The notes: generated by a model not told the origin, from the sequence alone. A stretch of 64,000 bases of DNA from CBDFKB01 sp965248715 (GCA_965248715.1 CBDFKB010000007.1:496001-560000); one strand, 5' to 3'. Shown: positions 34,476-43,927, numbered from the stretch's first letter. Translations and numbers: made by a program.

Positions 34476-35771
34476 ATGCCCGTGTTTCGCTCCTTCTTTC
34501 CCAACCCGGTCTTGTTGTTCGCCTCATTCACAATTTGGTCGCTGGTTTGCATGATATTCTGGTTTTCCAGCGGGTATGATTTCGGCCCGTCGCTGTCGCT
34601 TGGCAATCTGTTCGGCTATCCGTTTCCAGCAATCCCGGCGGCCGATGCCGGCGAAGAAATAACCCGCGCGTTTGTGGCCGCATCGCACGGGCCGGAAACA
34701 TTTTGGTTCTATCAGTTCTTTCTGGTAGCGATCATCGCCTATTGCGGTTTTTGGTTTTGGTATTGCCCGCACCAATGGGCCAGGTGGTCGATCGGCGGTT
34801 CGGCGTTAATCTTTTTTACCAACTGGTTCCTGGTCCAGTTGGATGTGATGATCAATCAATGGTTCGGCACATTTTATGACATGGTGCAGCGGGCACTGAG
34901 CGCGCCAAATACGGTGAACGAATGGGAAATCTATGCCGGCGTGATTTCGTTTCTGAAAATCGCATTGGTCTATGTAGCCGTGGCGGTGGTGTTTCGCTTC
35001 TTCGTTAGCCATTTCGTGTTTCGCTGGCGCACCGCGATGAACGATTATTACATGAACAATTGGGGTAAGCTCAGGCACATCGAAGGCGCGTCCCAACGTG
35101 TCCAAGAAGACACCATGCGGTTTGCCCAGATTACGGAAAGCCTTGGCGTCAGCCTGCTCGATTCGGTGATGACCCTGGTCGCCTTCCTGCCGCTATTGTG
35201 GGGGCTGTCGGCCCATGTCACCCATTTGCCGCTCATCGGCGAGGTGAGCCAGGGCCTGGTGTTCACGGCAATCTTGTGGTCGGTCATCGGCACTGCGATT
35301 GTCGCCACCGCCGGGGTCAAACTACCAGGCATCCAATTCGATATCCAAAAGGTCGAGGCCGCTTACCGCAAGGAACTGGTGTATGGCGAAGATAACACCG
35401 AGCGGGCCCAGCCCCCTTCGGTGCGCGATTTATATGAGGGGGTTCGCAAGCAATATTTCCGGCTTTACCTGCACTATCTGTATTTCAATGTGATCCGTAT
35501 CACCTATCTGCAGGTCGGCAATCTGGTGCCCTACGTGGCACTGGCTCCAACCCTGGCGAGTGGAGTGATTACCTTCGGCATCATGCAGCAAATCATCCGC
35601 GCGTTCAGCCGGGTCGAGGGATCGTTCCAATATCTGATCAATTCCTGGACCACGATTGTCGAATTGCTATCGGTCTACAAACGGCTGAGAGCATTTGAGG
35701 CAACCCTTAATCACCTCCCGCTACCAAAGGTCGACCAGGACTATCTGGCCAGCCAAAAACCAGTTGAATAG
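34476..35771 (+). CDS. SbmA/BacA-family peptide transporter
   Basis: 431 residues, an inner-membrane protein with about 7-8 hydrophobic segments in the SbmA/BacA pattern. Family blocks include FRWRTAMNDYYMNNWGKLRHIEGASQRVQEDT (the loop before the helices 4-5 region) and RAFSRVEGSFQYLINSWTTIVELLSVYKRLRAFE near the C-terminus. These proton-driven importers take up antimicrobial peptides and in rhizobia and Brucella also affect very-long-chain lipid A. Downstream, the dksA-like gene converges with its stop directly abutting. Confidence 0.9.
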   Translation: MPVFRSFFPNPVLLFASFTIWSLVCMIFWFSSGYDFGPSLSLGNLFGYPFPAIPAADAGEEITRAFVAASHGPETFWFYQFFLVAIIAYCGFWFWYCPHQWARWSIGGSALIFFTNWFLVQLDVMINQWFGTFYDMVQRALSAPNTVNEWEIYAGVISFLKIALVYVAVAVVFRFFVSHFVFRWRTAMNDYYMNNWGKLRHIEGASQRVQEDTMRFAQITESLGVSLLDSVMTLVAFLPLLWGLSAHVTHLPLIGEVSQGLVFTAILWSVIGTAIVATAGVKLPGIQFDIQKVEAAYRKELVYGEDNTERAQPPSVRDLYEGVRKQYFRLYLHYLYFNVIRITYLQVGNLVPYVALAPTLASGVITFGIMQQIIRAFSRVEGSFQYLINSWTTIVELLSVYKRLRAFEATLNHLPLPKVDQDYLASQKPVE

Positions 35772-36101
35772 TCAGGCGCAATTGACGCAACGCTCGGCCA
35801 TCGGATCGATCGCCAGCCGGCGATCGGGTATTTCCTCGCCACAATCGGCGCAATAGCCATATTCGCCATCGGCGATGCGCCGAAACCCCATGTCGATACG
35901 GATCAGATCGTGTTGGCGGGTGCGCTGTTGTGCTTCGGCCATGGCCTGGTTTTGCAGCGCGTCCATGCGCGACAAGCGACCGACCGATTGCTGGTCGAGT
36001 TGCACGGTTTCGCGCGCCTCCACGGTCAGCGCCGTCAGGGCTTCCAGTTCGTTCTTGAGCGCTTGCAACCGCTCCGCAGCCTTGGTGAGGTCAATCATCA
36101 T
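35772..36101 (-). CDS. DksA/TraR-family zinc finger protein
   Basis: 109 residues from ATG 36101 (an ATG follows directly at 36098). A helical first half of about 70 residues leads into the four-Cys zinc finger CADCGEEIPDRRLAI...CVNC. It is shorter than true DksA and more like TraR/YbiI-size members, which reach into the RNA polymerase secondary channel. The usual paired Asp at the coiled-coil tip is not obvious. A much longer in-frame reading back to 36308 overlaps the divergent gene and is not supported. Confidence 0.85.
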   Translation of the reverse strand: MMIDLTKAAERLQALKNELEALTALTVEARETVQLDQQSVGRLSRMDALQNQAMAEAQQRTRQHDLIRIDMGFRRIADGEYGYCADCGEEIPDRRLAIDPMAERCVNCA

Positions 36102-36230
36102 GGCTAAATTGTCGCCCGGCTCCAGGCAAATTGCAAATAGGGTTGTTTTCGGTTGTGGCGAAAGTAGGCAATCGGTCCTATATGGAACGCTATCGGTAAC
36201 CCACGCTTGGGGCGCCAGGGAGGGACTGCG

Positions 36231-36800
36231 ATGTTGGTATTGATAACCGGGCTGGTGGTATTTTTCGCCATCCATTCGGTGCGCATTGTTGCGCCCGACT
36301 GGCGCCAAGCGCGGATCGCGACGATGGGCGAAGGTGCCTGGAAGGGGCTTTATTCCCTGGTCTCACTGATCGGTTTGGCCTTGATCATTTGGGGGTACGG
36401 GATTGCTCGCGGCGAGACCGAGTTGCTCTTCGTGGCCCCGCACTGGCTCAAGATGATAGCACTAGGGTTGATGGCGATATCGATGATCCTGGTGGTCGCC
36501 GCCGAACTGAAACCCGGCCGCATCAAGCAGGCGGTCAAACATCCGATGTTATTGGCGGTCAAGATTTGGGCATTGGCCCATCTCATCTTCAATGGCGATA
36601 CCGCTTCGCTGGTATTGTTCGGCACCTTTCTCGCCTGGGCAATATGGGATCGGATCGTGGTAAAACGGCGCGGCCAATCCGATCCGGTGGCCACATCTGC
36701 GTCGAGTGATTTTATTGCGATTGTGGTCGGATTGGCGATATACGGTGTATTGGTGATGTTTTTGCACCAATGGCTGTTTGGCGTCGCCCCGGTGGTATAA
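36231..36800 (+). CDS. NnrU family integral membrane protein
   Basis: 189 residues from ATG 36231, preceded by GGGAGGGA. About five to six hydrophobic helices make up most of it. The NnrU landmarks include VVFFAIHSVRI in the first helix, GAWKGLYSLVSLIGLALIIWGY, and KHPMLLAVKIWALAHLIFNGD with conserved His residues. NnrU was first linked to nitric oxide reductase expression, and the family resembles steroid-reductase-fold membrane enzymes; the actual reaction is unknown. No denitrification genes are nearby. Confidence 0.88.
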   Translation: MLVLITGLVVFFAIHSVRIVAPDWRQARIATMGEGAWKGLYSLVSLIGLALIIWGYGIARGETELLFVAPHWLKMIALGLMAISMILVVAAELKPGRIKQAVKHPMLLAVKIWALAHLIFNGDTASLVLFGTFLAWAIWDRIVVKRRGQSDPVATSASSDFIAIVVGLAIYGVLVMFLHQWLFGVAPVV

Positions 36801-36849
36801 ACCCACCAACTTGGCGATCGGCGGCGATTATCCTTTATCAGCGGGAAAA

Positions 36850-36867
36850 ATCGGCTAGAAAGCCGAT
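36850..36867 (+). terminator. Stem-loop after nnrU
   Basis: ATCGGCT and AGCCGAT form a perfect 7-bp stem with an AGAA loop, 49 bases after the stop. It lacks a T run, so termination is only possible. Confidence 0.35.
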
Positions 36868-36913
36868 CTAATTCACGCGCGCCGAAATTGGTGGCGTTAA
36901 AAAGAGCAGGTCA

Positions 36914-37588
36914 ATGAGCGACGACAGTTTCATCCGCGAGGTCGACGACGAACTGCGCCAGGACCAGATGAACGCCCTATGGCGGCGTTATCGTTATTAC
37001 GTCTATGGCGCCGCAGCAGCGATTATCGCGATTACCGGCGGTTACCGCGCCTATGAATATTATTCGAATTCTCAGGCTGCGGCATCGGGTGACGCGTTTG
37101 TCGCCGCCGTCGAACTGGGCAATGACGGCAACCATGACCAGGCGGCGCAAGCACTAGACCGACTGATCGCCGACGGTTCGGGGCAATATCCGATGCTGGC
37201 GACCCTTAGAAGAGCCTCGGAAATGGCAAACGCCGGTGATATGTCGGGTGCGGTAGCCGAATTCGACCGAATTTCCAGCGACAGCGGTGTACCTGAACCC
37301 TATCAACGGCTGGCGGCGTTGCGTGCTGGGCTGTTGCTGGTCGACCATGGCACGCTTAGCGATGTGCAAAGCCGGTTGACACCGTTAGCCGGCGCCGGTG
37401 CGCCTTTCCGCCATTCGGCGCGCGAAGGTCTGGGCCTTGCCGCATGGCGGTCTGGCAAGGATGAAGAAGCGCTTCGCTGGTTCACATTGTTGGTAGAAGA
37501 TCAAGGCGTGCCGCAAAACACCCGTATCCGCGCGCAAATCCTGCTCGACCTGCTCGCCGGCAAAGGCGTAACATCGCTCAAGGGATAA
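36914..37588 (+). CDS. YfgM-like membrane-anchored TPR protein
   Basis: 224 residues. A charged N-terminal tail (about 1-28, with FIREVDDELRQDQMNALWRRYRYY) precedes one membrane helix (about 30-48), and the periplasmic part is TPR-like with repeated helix pairs (about 60-220). This is the TPR_21 / YfgM architecture; YfgM binds the Sec translocon and assists periplasmic chaperones. The gene normally lies upstream of bamB and der. Here der follows after 33 bases and no bamB is present. Confidence 0.87.
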   Translation: MSDDSFIREVDDELRQDQMNALWRRYRYYVYGAAAAIIAITGGYRAYEYYSNSQAAASGDAFVAAVELGNDGNHDQAAQALDRLIADGSGQYPMLATLRRASEMANAGDMSGAVAEFDRISSDSGVPEPYQRLAALRAGLLLVDHGTLSDVQSRLTPLAGAGAPFRHSAREGLGLAAWRSGKDEEALRWFTLLVEDQGVPQNTRIRAQILLDLLAGKGVTSLKG

Positions 37589-37621
37589 GCGCGGTGCCAA
37601 GCGCGATCGCGGACAAAAATC

Positions 37622-39031
37622 ATGCCGAATAAAACCGTGGCCATTATCGGCCGACCCAATGTCGGCAAATCGACCCTGTTTAACCGGCTGGCCGGCAAGC
37701 GACTGGCGCTGGTTGACGATACGCCCGGGGTTACCCGTGACCGGCGGCTCGGCGAATTGGCGTTGCAAGGCATTTCGGCGCATATCGTCGACACCGCCGG
37801 CTTGGAGGAAGGGGCCGTAGAAACCTTGGCCGGGCGTATGCGCGCGCAAACCGAAATGGCGATCGCCGCCGCCGATCTGTGCATCTTTGTTGTCGATGCC
37901 AGGGCCGGTATCACCCTGTCCGACAAAGAATTCGCCGGTCTGTTGCGGCGTTCCGCAAAGCCGGTTCTGGTAGCGGCCAACAAATCGGAAGGCCGCGCCG
38001 CACTTGCCGGGGTTTATGATGCGTTTGAACTAGGTTTTGGCGACCCTATCGCGATTTCGGCCGAACATGGCGAGGGCATGGGCGAACTGCACGATGCGAT
38101 CGCCGCGATCATCGGCCACGACCCGGTTGATGAGGATGGCGAAGCAGACCCGGAACCGGGCGGTGACAAAGATGGCAGCGGTGCGACGCCCGCCTATGAT
38201 GCGGACCGTCCGCTCCGCATCACTATTCTTGGTCGGCCAAACGTCGGCAAATCGACCTTGATTAACCGTTTGCTCGGCGAGGAGCGGCTGCTTACCGGCC
38301 CGGAAGCCGGTATCACCCGTGACGCGATCGCGGTCGAATGGAAATGGCAGGGCCGGCCGGTAGCACTCAGTGATACCGCCGGTCTTCGGCGCAAGGCACG
38401 GATCCACGAGAAATTGGAAAAATTGTCCGTTGCCAGCACCTTGCTCTCGGTACGCTATGCGGAAGTTGCGGTGGTGGTAATCGATGCCGAGCAAGGTTTC
38501 GAGAAACAAGATTTGCAAATCCTCAATTTGGTGATCAAGGAAGGCCGCGCGCCAGTAGTCGCGATCAATAAATGGGATCTGGTGGCCGGGCGTACAGCCA
38601 GGCTTTCCTTTTTGCGCGGCGAAGCGGAGCGGTTGTTGCCGCAGATCAAGGGGCTAGGCCTGGTACCAGTATCGGGCAAGACCGGCTTTGGCCTGGAAAG
38701 ATTGATGAAAGCGGTCGCCGCCGCCGATCGGGCTTGGAACCAAAGAGTGCCGACCGGGCCACTTAATCGCTGGCTAGCCCAGGTCTTGGCCCATCACCCG
38801 CCGCCGGCGGTGGCTGGCAAACGCATCCGCTTGAAATACATCACCCAGGCGAAATCCCGGCCGCCAACCTTCGCGCTATCTTGTTCGAGACCGGATGCCC
38901 TGCCCGAATCCTATCGGCGCTATCTAATCAATGGCTTGTTCAAGGATTTCGATCTTATGGGCACGCCGATCCGGATTAACCTGCGCAAGGGCGAAAACCC
39001 CTATGCGTCGAAACCCGGCCGGCGACACTGA
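37622..39031 (+). CDS. der: Der (EngA) ribosome-assembly GTPase
   Basis: 469 residues with two consecutive G domains and a KH-like C-terminal domain. The first P-loop is GRPNVGKSTLFN (about 9), with DTPGVTRDR and DTAGLEEG. The second is GRPNVGKSTLINR (about 202), with DTAGLRRKARI and NKWDLV. The final region QAKSRPPTFALSCSRPDALPESYRRYL is the KH-like domain signature. Der is needed for late 50S subunit assembly. A linker of acidic residues separates the two G domains. Complete and of ordinary length. Confidence 0.97.
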   Translation: MPNKTVAIIGRPNVGKSTLFNRLAGKRLALVDDTPGVTRDRRLGELALQGISAHIVDTAGLEEGAVETLAGRMRAQTEMAIAAADLCIFVVDARAGITLSDKEFAGLLRRSAKPVLVAANKSEGRAALAGVYDAFELGFGDPIAISAEHGEGMGELHDAIAAIIGHDPVDEDGEADPEPGGDKDGSGATPAYDADRPLRITILGRPNVGKSTLINRLLGEERLLTGPEAGITRDAIAVEWKWQGRPVALSDTAGLRRKARIHEKLEKLSVASTLLSVRYAEVAVVVIDAEQGFEKQDLQILNLVIKEGRAPVVAINKWDLVAGRTARLSFLRGEAERLLPQIKGLGLVPVSGKTGFGLERLMKAVAAADRAWNQRVPTGPLNRWLAQVLAHHPPPAVAGKRIRLKYITQAKSRPPTFALSCSRPDALPESYRRYLINGLFKDFDLMGTPIRINLRKGENPYASKPGRRH

Positions 39032-39061
39032 ATTTTTCGACCGTGCCACCAACATTCCGCC

Positions 39062-40435
39062 ATGATTACCGTCCACTTGCCGGCTCGAACGATGCTGGCC
39101 ATAGGTTTTTACTTGCGCAAACCGGATTTCGAGCTGACCTACCTGCTGCCCAACGCGATTAACCCCGCGTCAAGGTTAATGGATTACTTTGCTATGACCG
39201 GCGGGACCACCGCCCAATCCGCGAATTTTAGTGTGTGGCATAGAGTACGGAGTAGGGCATTGTTCAGTTCTTTGTTGGATTGCATGGGATCCATTGGTCA
39301 AATTCGGCGCAGATTTGACAAGAGTGCCCAGCTAATGGTGGTTGCAACCATCGGTGCAATATATTTCCCGGTGGCAATCGCCTATCAGGATATGGCATCG
39401 CTGATCGTCGAAAATACCGGCCAAAGGTGGCAGGCGACGCTGGTCAATGCGCCCGGTATTTCGTCTTTTACAACCGGCACGATCAACCCTGGCAGCCGTG
39501 CGGCTGAGCCGGCCGGCCACATCGGTGCCGGTGTGGTCCACGGCGCGATGATGGTTTCGATGCCGTCGCTCGAGCGCCATCGGCTTGGCAATGGTGGCGC
39601 AGAAACCATTGATCGTTCGCTTAAGGGCGACCGGGTCGTGGCAGCAATTTCCACCTCGCCGCCAATTAGTTTCAAGGCCGGATCGATAATGCAGCGAACC
39701 GGGTTGTTGACGCCAAGCCAAACCGACGGATCCCTGGAAATGGCTTTTGTAAAGCCGAAGAGCAGCGCCGAAATTGTTGAGATTGCGCAATCGTTCCACT
39801 CCAACGCCAAACAGTTTGACCAGCTTAGCGCTGAAATGCCGGTCATGATCGCCAAATTAGTCGAAGAATCGGCGCCGTCATTGCTCGCCTATTCGCCGGA
39901 ACCACAATTAAGACGCTCGCCGTTCGCCGAACTGCTAAGAGATACCATGCCGATCTCGATTATCCCTAAACTCAACAAGGATGATCACCTGTGGGCGGCT
40001 GCGGCATTGCCAAATTCGGTTTTTTCGGAAAGCGAGCAGCGCTGCCTTACCGCGGGAATTTACTTCGAGGCGCGCGGCGAGCCGGCCCGTGGCCAAGCCG
40101 CCGTTGCCCAAGTGATTCTCAACCGGGTACGCAACCCGACCTATCCCAACTCGATATGCGGAGTGGTTTATCAAAATAAGAATTGGCGCAATCGCTGCCA
40201 GTTCTCGTTCGCCTGCGACCGGGTGCGCGACCGGGTCAAGAGCCCGCGGCTTTGGAAGATGGCCGAAACCATCGCCGATCAAGCGACAGCAGGACGCATT
40301 TGGCTCGCCGATGTCGGGTCTTCGACCCATTATCACGCCACCTATGTGCGCCCGAAATGGTCAAGGGCCATGAAACAAGTGAGCAAAATCGGCCGGCACA
40401 TTTTCTACCGCACCTATAATGGCGGCTGGAGTTGA
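39062..40435 (+). CDS. SleB-type cell wall hydrolase (Hydrolase_2 domain)
   Basis: Up to 457 residues; the exact start is uncertain among ATGs at 39062, 39179 and 39194. A hydrophobic stretch around residues 95-110 (QLMVVATIGAIYFPVAIAY) probably anchors or exports the protein, with a low-complexity middle. The catalytic C-terminal domain (about 325-457) shows the SleB/CwlJ pattern RCLTAGIYFEARGEPARGQAAVAQVILNRV, with the catalytic Glu in YFEARGE, followed by CGVVYQN and CQFSFACD. Likely a lytic transglycosylase acting on peptidoglycan. Confidence 0.85.
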   Translation: MITVHLPARTMLAIGFYLRKPDFELTYLLPNAINPASRLMDYFAMTGGTTAQSANFSVWHRVRSRALFSSLLDCMGSIGQIRRRFDKSAQLMVVATIGAIYFPVAIAYQDMASLIVENTGQRWQATLVNAPGISSFTTGTINPGSRAAEPAGHIGAGVVHGAMMVSMPSLERHRLGNGGAETIDRSLKGDRVVAAISTSPPISFKAGSIMQRTGLLTPSQTDGSLEMAFVKPKSSAEIVEIAQSFHSNAKQFDQLSAEMPVMIAKLVEESAPSLLAYSPEPQLRRSPFAELLRDTMPISIIPKLNKDDHLWAAAALPNSVFSESEQRCLTAGIYFEARGEPARGQAAVAQVILNRVRNPTYPNSICGVVYQNKNWRNRCQFSFACDRVRDRVKSPRLWKMAETIADQATAGRIWLADVGSSTHYHATYVRPKWSRAMKQVSKIGRHIFYRTYNGGWS

Positions 40436-40494
40436 GCTTCATAACCTGTGGCGTGTAAATTTGCCCTGCCGTGAAGCGTCCAATTTGGCCACGC

Positions 40495-40598
40495 TATCGC
40501 TTGTCACCAAGCGTTGGAATAGCTTCGTCGCGCTATCTGTTTGTTTATGCGTGTCATGTTTCCCAAAACCGGTACCCACTTTTGGGTGACACGCTCTA
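40495..40598 (+). repeat. Family A repeat, single copy (CCCAAAA stem variant)
   Basis: Begins TATCGCTTGTCACCAAGCG and ends GGGTGACACGCTCTA. Stems GCGTGTCA/TGACACGC and CCCAAAA/TTTTGGG are present. A family B element starts 13 bases further on. Confidence 0.9.
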
Positions 40599-40610
40599 TT
40601 TAGTTTGATC

Positions 40611-40761
40611 AGTTGAGTACCTCAAAAAACCCTCTTTTTTGTTGAGCTGGGTGTGATTTTGAAGTTTCGAGTACCGGATAATGTGTTGAAATATTTGAGG
40701 AACGCAAAAACGAAAAATTGCTCCCAGGACCCAAAAGAAGGGTTTCTAGAGGTGCTCAGTT
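40611..40761 (+). repeat. Family B MITE-like element, copy 1
   Basis: About 151 bases starting AGTTGAGTACCTC and ending GAGGTGCTCAGT. The ends are imperfect inverted repeats of about 27 bases: TGAGTACCTCAAAAAACCCTC on the left against TGAGCACCTCTAGAAACCCTT (reverse complement) on the right. The interior is over 90 percent the same as copy 2 at 63355-63507 by eye. No convincing target duplication. Confidence 0.8.
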
Positions 40762-40885
40762 GGGATTCGATTTGTTTCTCGATCGGCGGTCATGCCTTGG
40801 CAGACAATACCAACAAAGCGCGACCCCAAACTGGCAACCGAAGCCAGTTCGGTCACGGCAGTTTTCAAGAGCTTAGCAAACAGGT

Positions 40886-41866
40886 TCATTTTGATGCGAA
40901 CAGCGCGGTTGCACATGCTAGCTCAAAGTTTTTCTCGTCCGAAAGTTCGGTAACGAACTTCTCGTTTAATAATTCTCTCGGCGTTTTGAGGAAGTTACGG
41001 ACCGGCATATCCAGAAAATGCTCCTTGGTTGGTTCCGATAAACCCTGTGCCCATGAACTCACCATCCAGGTCAGTGTCCAAATTGGCTTCGTGCTGTCGA
41101 GTACCAATTGTTTGTCGATTTTCAAATATGGTTCAAAAAGGTTACGCAGCCCTTGCCCGGTCATGTTGTAATAGTGATGCGGATAACCATGATAGGGTTG
41201 TAGAAACGGCACTACGCAAAAAAGTTGGCCACCAGGCTTCAAGACTCTCGCAATTTCTGCTGCGCAAGCAAATGGGTCGCGAACATGTTCCAATACAGCG
41301 ACCGATATAACGGCCCGAAAACTGTTATCCTTAAACGGCAGATGCTCTCCAACGCCAATTACATCGGTCGAATCATAGTCGACGATTTCATAGTTGACCA
41401 CATTATCGTAGTAGACTGGTCGGCGACCGCAACCGACATCGAGAACCAGACCTTCCGAACTTTGGTTGATCAAGGCGATTCCATGCTGATCATAACCGTG
41501 CGCCGAAACATTTTCAGTGTCAGCGATATTGCTTGCCTCGCGCAGTTCGGTTGTTAAGAAATCGTATTTTCCGTTACGCTCGATATGCGGCAAATTGCGA
41601 TCGATATTGGGTCTCAGCCGATCCAATTTGCGCTTTCTAAATAGGGCTATTTGTCGATCAAAGTCGCTCCGCCGGGCGCGGCGACCTTCCATTTTGCCAA
41701 ATGAAAGAAAATGCTGATGCCCGGATTCTATTTGCTGCTTTGATACCGCAACGGCAACATCGGGATTAGCCTTCAGGTATTCTTCTTCGATGTAGTTCGT
41801 CTCGGTAACTCTATAATCCAATTCCAATGTTTGGTTTGCTAAATTTCTTATCACGGGCGTCCTCAT
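40886..41866 (-). CDS. SAM-dependent methyltransferase with N-terminal cell-surface-type motif
   Basis: 326 residues. Residues about 28-64 (EEEYLKANPDVAVAVSKQQ, then SGHQHFLSFGKMEGR) are like the short 'NPDVAxAV..GxxxSGxxHYxxxGxxEGR' unit found on glycosyltransferases and methyltransferases of surface polysaccharide loci. The class I methyltransferase domain follows, with motif I VLDVGCG at 141-147, the acidic strand end EIVDYDS, and the late motif VLKPGGQLFCVVPF. Substrate unknown. It stands alone between repeats and the ATP synthase operon, and its codon use is a little less GC-rich. Confidence 0.82.
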   Translation of the reverse strand: MRTPVIRNLANQTLELDYRVTETNYIEEEYLKANPDVAVAVSKQQIESGHQHFLSFGKMEGRRARRSDFDRQIALFRKRKLDRLRPNIDRNLPHIERNGKYDFLTTELREASNIADTENVSAHGYDQHGIALINQSSEGLVLDVGCGRRPVYYDNVVNYEIVDYDSTDVIGVGEHLPFKDNSFRAVISVAVLEHVRDPFACAAEIARVLKPGGQLFCVVPFLQPYHGYPHHYYNMTGQGLRNLFEPYLKIDKQLVLDSTKPIWTLTWMVSSWAQGLSEPTKEHFLDMPVRNFLKTPRELLNEKFVTELSDEKNFELACATALFASK

Positions 41867-42412
41867 AGTGGCGTTGAACCTAACAAATTGGCTAACCTAC
41901 ACATTGGCGATTATTCAAAGAAAGGGCAACTGTCTGCATCTGTTGTAAAGCAAATTGTCATAGTAATTTCTCTCCCGACAATTCTGTGATTTTGCTGCAC
42001 AGTTTTCAATCTATTGTGGTGCGGATTGTCCAAAACTGAGTTTTCTCATCCAGTATCGCAAAGTTGTCAACGGTTCTAACGGCGCAATCTGCTTGGGCTG
42101 CCTACATTGAGCGCAAGCGATTGGTTATCTTGCCCTGGATGGCCGCTGCGCCAAGGGTGGGTAGACAACCATTTCGATGATTTTCACAACGCGCCTGGCA
42201 CAACGCCTGGATTGTCGCACAAGGCGGCAATGGCGAGCCAGCGCGGCCCAGTTTGACCCAGGGGAAAATCCGCCGCATTTTCCAGGCACTTTCATGGGGT
42301 TTGGACCGGCGCGTATTGCTTGACAGGCAACAGACGCGTACCTATGGTGCCGGCGTTTCCAGGCTGGTGCAGCCAAGCGTGAAATTCATCCCGAAACGGT
42401 TAAACCATCGCG
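41867..42412. other. Long intergenic region before the ATP synthase F0 operon
   Basis: 546 bases without a supported gene. The first about 200 bases are A+T richer and hold the methyltransferase 5' flank. The last part holds the atp promoter described separately. None of the window's repeat families is seen here. Confidence 0.6.
42320..42348 (+). promoter_or_regulatory. Sigma70-type promoter of the atpI-B-E-F'-F operon
   Basis: TTGACA at 42320-42325, a 17-base spacer, and TATGGT at 42343-42348, 65 bases before the atpI start. The -35 is consensus and the spacing is ideal, so this is the best candidate for the operon promoter. Confidence 0.6.
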
Positions 42413-42781
42413 ATGTCATCTGGCGATCAAGACGATAGCCAAAGCGGACAGAGCCCGGTCGGCGAAACGGTTTCCGAACGCGAACTCGATGAACGATATC
42501 GTGCTTTGGAAAAAGGACTTGGTGAAAGAACCAGCGGAAAACATGCGGAACCATCGCGCATGGACACCGTTACTCAGAGCCAAGGCTTTAGAATGGCAAC
42601 GGAATTCGTTGCAGCAATTCTTGTCGGCGCCTTTATTGGCTGGGGGATCGACAAATTGGCGGGGACCCTGCCGTGGGGGATGATTATACTCACCCTTACC
42701 GGGTTCGTGGCTGGAGTATTGAGTGTGGTGCGCCAGGCCAACGCGGTCAGCAAACGGCAGGACGCGCCGGATAGTTCGTGA
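42413..42781 (+). CDS. atpI: AtpI: ATP synthase F0-associated protein
   Basis: 122 residues. A hydrophilic, charged N-terminal half is followed by two membrane helices (about 60-80 and 85-105) with the AtpI pattern EFVAAILVGAFIGWGIDKL and GMIILTLTGFVAGVLSVVR. AtpI assists assembly of the c-ring and possibly Mg2+ supply. It opens the F0 operon as in other alphaproteobacteria. No clear ribosome site precedes the ATG, so an inner start at 42561 (MDTVTQSQGFRMATEF) is possible. Confidence 0.85.
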   Translation: MSSGDQDDSQSGQSPVGETVSERELDERYRALEKGLGERTSGKHAEPSRMDTVTQSQGFRMATEFVAAILVGAFIGWGIDKLAGTLPWGMIILTLTGFVAGVLSVVRQANAVSKRQDAPDSS

Positions 42782-42854
42782 CGGGTGGGTAAGCGTGGTT
42801 GAGGCTATCGGTGCCGGCAATGGCCGGACAAGCCGACAGTAGTGGGAAATTAGG

Positions 42855-43607
42855 TTGTCAAACGATCCTATCCACCAGTTTCAGATTTCCAAAATTGTTC
42901 CGTTGGAAATCGGCAGCCTCGACCTGTCGTTCACCAATTCGGCCCTGTTCATGGCCGCGACGGTTGCTGCGTCATCCGCCTTTTTCATTATGTCGACCGG
43001 CGGTCGTGGCTTGGTGCCGACGCGCATGCAGTCGATCTCGGAAATCTGCTATGAGTTCGTCGCCAACATGCTGCGCGACAGCGCTGGTACCGAGGGCATG
43101 CGGTTTTTCCCGCTAGTATTCTCGCTTTTCGTGTTCATTTTGATCGCCAATCTGTTTGGCATGTTCCCGTATTTCTTTACTGCGACCAGCCACATTGTGA
43201 TTACCGCGGGGTTAGCATTGTTGGTGTTTGCAACAGTGTTGATATTCGGCTTTGCCCGCCATGGGTTCGGATTTTTGAAGCTGTTCGTGCCTTCCGGCGT
43301 GCCGATGTGGCTGATGCCGCTGGTGGTCGCCATTGAAGTGATCTCGTTCTTTACCCGGCCGATTAGCCATTCCGTGCGTTTGTTCGCCAATATGCTCGCC
43401 GGCCACATCACGCTGAAAGTATTCGCTGGCTTTATCGTCTCACTGAGCACGATCGGCGCCGTTGGCGTGGTCGGCGCAATTTTGCCGTTGGTCATGACGG
43501 TGGCGCTCACCGCGCTCGAATTCCTGGTCGCCTTCCTGCAAGCTTATGTGTTTGCCATGCTGACCTGCATGTATATCAATGACGCCCTTCATCCGGGAGG
43601 GCACTGA
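42855..43607 (+). CDS. atpB: AtpB: F0 ATP synthase subunit a
   Basis: 250 residues with five to six membrane helices. The essential Arg lies in SVRLFANMLAGH (about 175), and the C-terminal helix ALEFLVAFLQAYVFAMLTCMYINDALHPGGH is typical. Subunit a forms the proton half-channels facing the c-ring. It starts at TTG (42855) with the family N-terminus SNDPIHQFQISKIVPLEIG; no upstream ATG gives a better fit. Confidence 0.95.
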   Translation: MSNDPIHQFQISKIVPLEIGSLDLSFTNSALFMAATVAASSAFFIMSTGGRGLVPTRMQSISEICYEFVANMLRDSAGTEGMRFFPLVFSLFVFILIANLFGMFPYFFTATSHIVITAGLALLVFATVLIFGFARHGFGFLKLFVPSGVPMWLMPLVVAIEVISFFTRPISHSVRLFANMLAGHITLKVFAGFIVSLSTIGAVGVVGAILPLVMTVALTALEFLVAFLQAYVFAMLTCMYINDALHPGGH

Positions 43608-43686
43608 TCCGCGACTGTTGCTTCAGGCGCGAAATTCGAACCCTAACAGATTAACCAAACAGCAATACCATCAACGGAGAAATTAA

Positions 43687-43914
43687 ATGGAAGCGGAAGC
43701 AGCAAAATTGATCGGCGCCGGCCTCGCGGCAATCGGCACCGGAGCCGCCGGCATCGGCGTTGGCAATCTGTTCGGCCAGTTCCTACAGGGCGCCCTGCGC
43801 AATCCCTCGGCTGCCGATGGCCAGTTCGGCCGCCTGATCTTTGGCTTTGCGGTTACCGAAGCGCTTGGCATTTTTGCGCTTCTGATCGCCCTGCTGCTGC
43901 TGTTTGCAGTCTGA
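43687..43914 (+). CDS. atpE: AtpE: F0 ATP synthase subunit c
   Basis: 75 residues forming two membrane helices joined by a polar loop with RNPSAADG. The proton-carrying Glu is in the second helix, in FAVTEALGIFALLIALLLLF (about 58), and the Gly-rich first helix AAIGTGAAGIGVGNLFGQF packs the ring. ACGGAGAAATTAA precedes the ATG. A hairpin downstream (43928-43944) may help supply the many c copies needed. Confidence 0.97.
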   Translation: MEAEAAKLIGAGLAAIGTGAAGIGVGNLFGQFLQGALRNPSAADGQFGRLIFGFAVTEALGIFALLIALLLLFAV

Positions 43915-43927
43915 GGACAGGTTGCAT

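Noticed and set aside
42125..42376. Open frame in the gap before atpI
   Set aside because: Arg/Pro-rich chance translation overlapping the atp promoter; no ribosome site.
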